From Clostridia bacterium (GTDB lineage: Bacteria > Bacillota > Clostridia > Oscillospirales > Acutalibacteraceae): a stretch of DNA of 39,806 nucleotides. The DNA is taken from assembly GCA_017399065.1 (NCBI GenBank), contig JAFQEL010000030.1, forward strand, positions 1 through 39,806. Reading direction: 5' to 3'. Made by a program: the position numbers and the translations under genes. Shown here one piece after another: positions 39,785-39,806 of this stretch (positions are counted from its first letter, which is position 1; the number at the start of each line of letters is the position of its first letter). The notes below the pieces were generated by a model, which was given only the letters and a program-made list of their open reading frames with translations, searched no databases and was not told the DNA's origin.

Positions 39785-39806
39785 GAAGCAGAAGAAAGGA
39801 GTGAAA

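Overview
The window looks like a chromosomal segment of a low-to-moderate GC, Gram-positive gut-type anaerobe, most likely a member of the Clostridia (Oscillospirales/Ruminococcus-like). The reasons are strong AGGAGG-type ribosome binding sites, a pyruvate formate-lyase pair behind a ZTP riboswitch, secreted glycoside hydrolases with MKK-type signal peptides, lipoproteins with Thr-rich linkers, DUF11 and Cys-rich mini-proteins, and palindromic intergenic repeats of the kind common in gut Firmicutes. The species is inference; no rRNA, tRNA, CRISPR array or transposase was seen.

Layout. 0-2 kb: a 50-residue mini-protein and an MFS transporter. 2-5.3 kb: pflB-pflA on the minus strand behind a strong promoter, a ZTP (pfl-motif) aptamer and an overlapping intrinsic terminator. 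5.4-8.9 kb: a Cys-rich mini-protein, a second MFS permease and a secreted alpha/beta-hydrolase. 9-11.1 kb: a pyridoxamine-phosphate-oxidase-like protein, a TetR regulator and a divergent zinc-type CDF exporter with two palindromic operators. 11.2-13.8 kb: a domain-permuted secreted GH3 beta-glucosidase. 13.8-18.4 kb: a compact polysaccharide operon (GT2, O-antigen ligase/polymerase, fused Wzz-tyrosine kinase, lipoprotein), ending in a repeat-rich spacer. 18.6-23.1 kb: a DUF11 protein, and a GH31 glycosidase with a two-subunit chromate-type transporter. 23.2-24.7 kb: an ECF sigma factor with a translationally coupled membrane partner. 24.9-26.7 kb: typA. 26.8-27.1 kb: palindromic repeats. 27.1-29.9 kb: a secreted beta-helix protein and a methyltransferase.

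30.1-33.3 kb is the most unusual part: a three-gene operon under a near-consensus promoter, encoding a stand-alone acyl-adenylating enzyme, a stand-alone condensation-domain enzyme and a free carrier protein. This is a minimal, fully dissociated NRPS-like acyl-amide assembly line with no release domain in view. It is divergent from the methyltransferase/beta-helix pair.

33.4-36 kb: a B12-binding radical SAM enzyme and a lipoprotein. 36.2-38.6 kb: an AT-richer ABC exporter with a LytTR regulator and a DUF3021 protein, preceded by two 21-bp-spaced direct repeats that look like LytTR sites. 38.9 kb to the end: a ParB-family gene followed by a perfect palindrome, probably the edge of an integrative conjugative element.

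Three secreted proteins (hydrolase, GH3, beta-helix) end in short aromatic/aliphatic helices, which may be an uncharacterised surface-retention signal. Several gene starts were shortened from the longest open frame where the ribosome binding site clearly points to an internal start; these cases are noted.
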